From Anodontia alba (taxonomy: Eukaryota; Mollusca; Bivalvia; Lucinida; Lucinidae): a stretch of 64,000 nucleotides of DNA. Shown piece by piece: positions 63,209 to 64,000 of the stretch; positions within the stretch are counted from its first letter, which is position 1; each line of letters begins with the position of its first letter. The position numbers were made by a program, and so were the translations under genes. The notes under the pieces are model-generated. The model was not told the DNA's origin. It worked only from the letters and a program-made list of their open reading frames with translations, and searched no databases. The DNA lies in the NCBI GenBank assembly GCA_964016985.1, contig OZ024829.1, forward strand, positions 69,318,267 to 69,382,266, given 5' to 3'.

Positions 63209-64000
63209 AAATTGTTTTTTATCATTTGAGTGAAAATCAGAAATAGACAATTCCAAATTGTTATAAAATTGCTCTTTTGCATGTCGCTTTAAATTATTGA
63301 CCTTATTTCGAAAAAAACTTAAACCTTGCTAAAATGTTTGGATTGGCCGATTTGTTGAATTTCCGTTTTAGTCTGTCCCTTTTTCTAGATACCCGTATTA
63401 TTTCAGAATCATACCATGGTTTATCGTCGGGTCTAATAAGAACATTTTTGATGGGACACAAGAATTAACAAAGTCAAGAAAAGTATCATTAAACTGAACA
63501 AGCTTCTTCTAGAGTTCCCTCCCTTAAACAAGTCTAATCACAATTAGATAATTTTTGTTTTAATAATGTGAAGTTTGCATTTTTATATAAATAAATTAAT
63601 CTATTGAAAGCTCCTTCGGTATCATATTGAAAGGGTAATGTTACTATATATGTTGCTTTATGATCACTGATACTGTCTGGAACATCTAAAGAACCAGAAT
63701 CTAGAAATGGTAAATCCTCTGGAATAATAATTGGGTCAAGAATTGCTTGTTGTCGTTTGACTCTTCATTGAGCTCTCCAACAATTATTAGATTTTTTGAG
63801 TGTTCGAGAGCCTTTTCAATATTTGAATTAAAGCTGTTAAAGAACTAAACATCAGCTGTGGAGGGACTATAAAATAAACCAATTAAAAACAACTCGTGTT
63901 TTACCTTAACTTCAATCCATAAAGATTCGTCGCAAAAAATCTCAAGATCTGGTCTTCTCATATGAAGTAAGCTTGAGTTTATGTATGCCATTACACCCCC
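63209..64000 (-). pseudogene. LINE-C endonuclease region, CR1/Jockey-type, continues past window
   Basis: Minus strand from the window edge: GGVMAYINSSLLHMRRPDLE, LWIEVKVKHELFLIGLFYSP, NLIIVGELN (the usual GD(F/L)N position has Glu), DPIIIPEDLPFLDS, SDHKATYIVTLPF, then FFRNKVNNLKRHAKEQFYNN and HSNDKKQF at the break. These are ordered AP-endonuclease motifs and the following linker. Frame breaks occur near 63450, 63520 and 63750. The continuation lies at 55716. Confidence 0.75.

Overview
The window looks like nuclear DNA of an invertebrate animal, most likely a bivalve mollusc. It is AT-rich, has spliced exons with canonical GT/AG borders, several tRNA-derived SINEs, Helentron-like elements with tandem cores, and non-LTR, Penelope-like and Ty3-type retroelements. 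There are no bacterial-style operons. The host assignment is inferred from repeat style only; no rRNA, mitochondrial or marker gene is present.

Host gene content is small. Three exons on the + strand (4301-4480, 9419-9622, 20730-20932) join in one phase-1 frame and form part of an unrecognised protein gene with repeat-filled introns. Two more exon-like pieces (41382-41548 and 55192-55252) are speculative.

Region 1-12.8 kb holds intron sequence with a TTAA-flanked palindromic MITE, a 1.7-kb fold-back element with 9-bp target duplications (5862-7550), SINEs, a small Helentron-like element and tandem arrays. Region 12.8-19.8 kb is a full-length I/Nimb-like LINE (LINE-I) with both ORFs open. It is flanked by a 14-bp target duplication and sits inside the 3' UTR of a Penelope-like fragment. 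Region 21.7-30.7 kb has two decayed minus-strand LINEs (LINE-B). One is split by a 2.2-kb palindromic element, the other by a Penelope-like fragment and a SINE. Region 31.8-35.1 kb is a Helentron/pearl-like element with about 16 tandem units and a nested SINE.

Region 36.2-46.8 kb is unusual. It contains a structured sequence present twice with co-varying stems, a cluster of long hairpins at 40.0-40.3 kb, and a 6-kb unit bounded by about 170-bp inverted repeats (40919-41091 and 46792-46966). The interior of that unit is packed with short unrelated stem-loops and carries an intact DD34E Tc1-like transposase. I regard this hairpin-rich stretch as the best candidate for something undescribed.

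Region 47-51.2 kb is a decayed minus-strand Ty3/gypsy-type pol with an uncommon zinc-finger extension and a 201-bp MITE inside it. Region 51.2-63.2 kb contains four more damaged LINE-I copies. Three are joined head to tail through (ATCC)n tails and are interrupted by a Penelope-like insertion. The whole chain splits a third LINE (LINE-C, minus strand) whose parts lie at 55504-55716 and 63209-64000.

Most of the window is therefore a layered record of insertions whose order can be read from target duplications and interrupted frames. The LINE-I tandem junctions, each showing 3-4 nt of homology to the ATCC tail, suggest template switching during reverse transcription.
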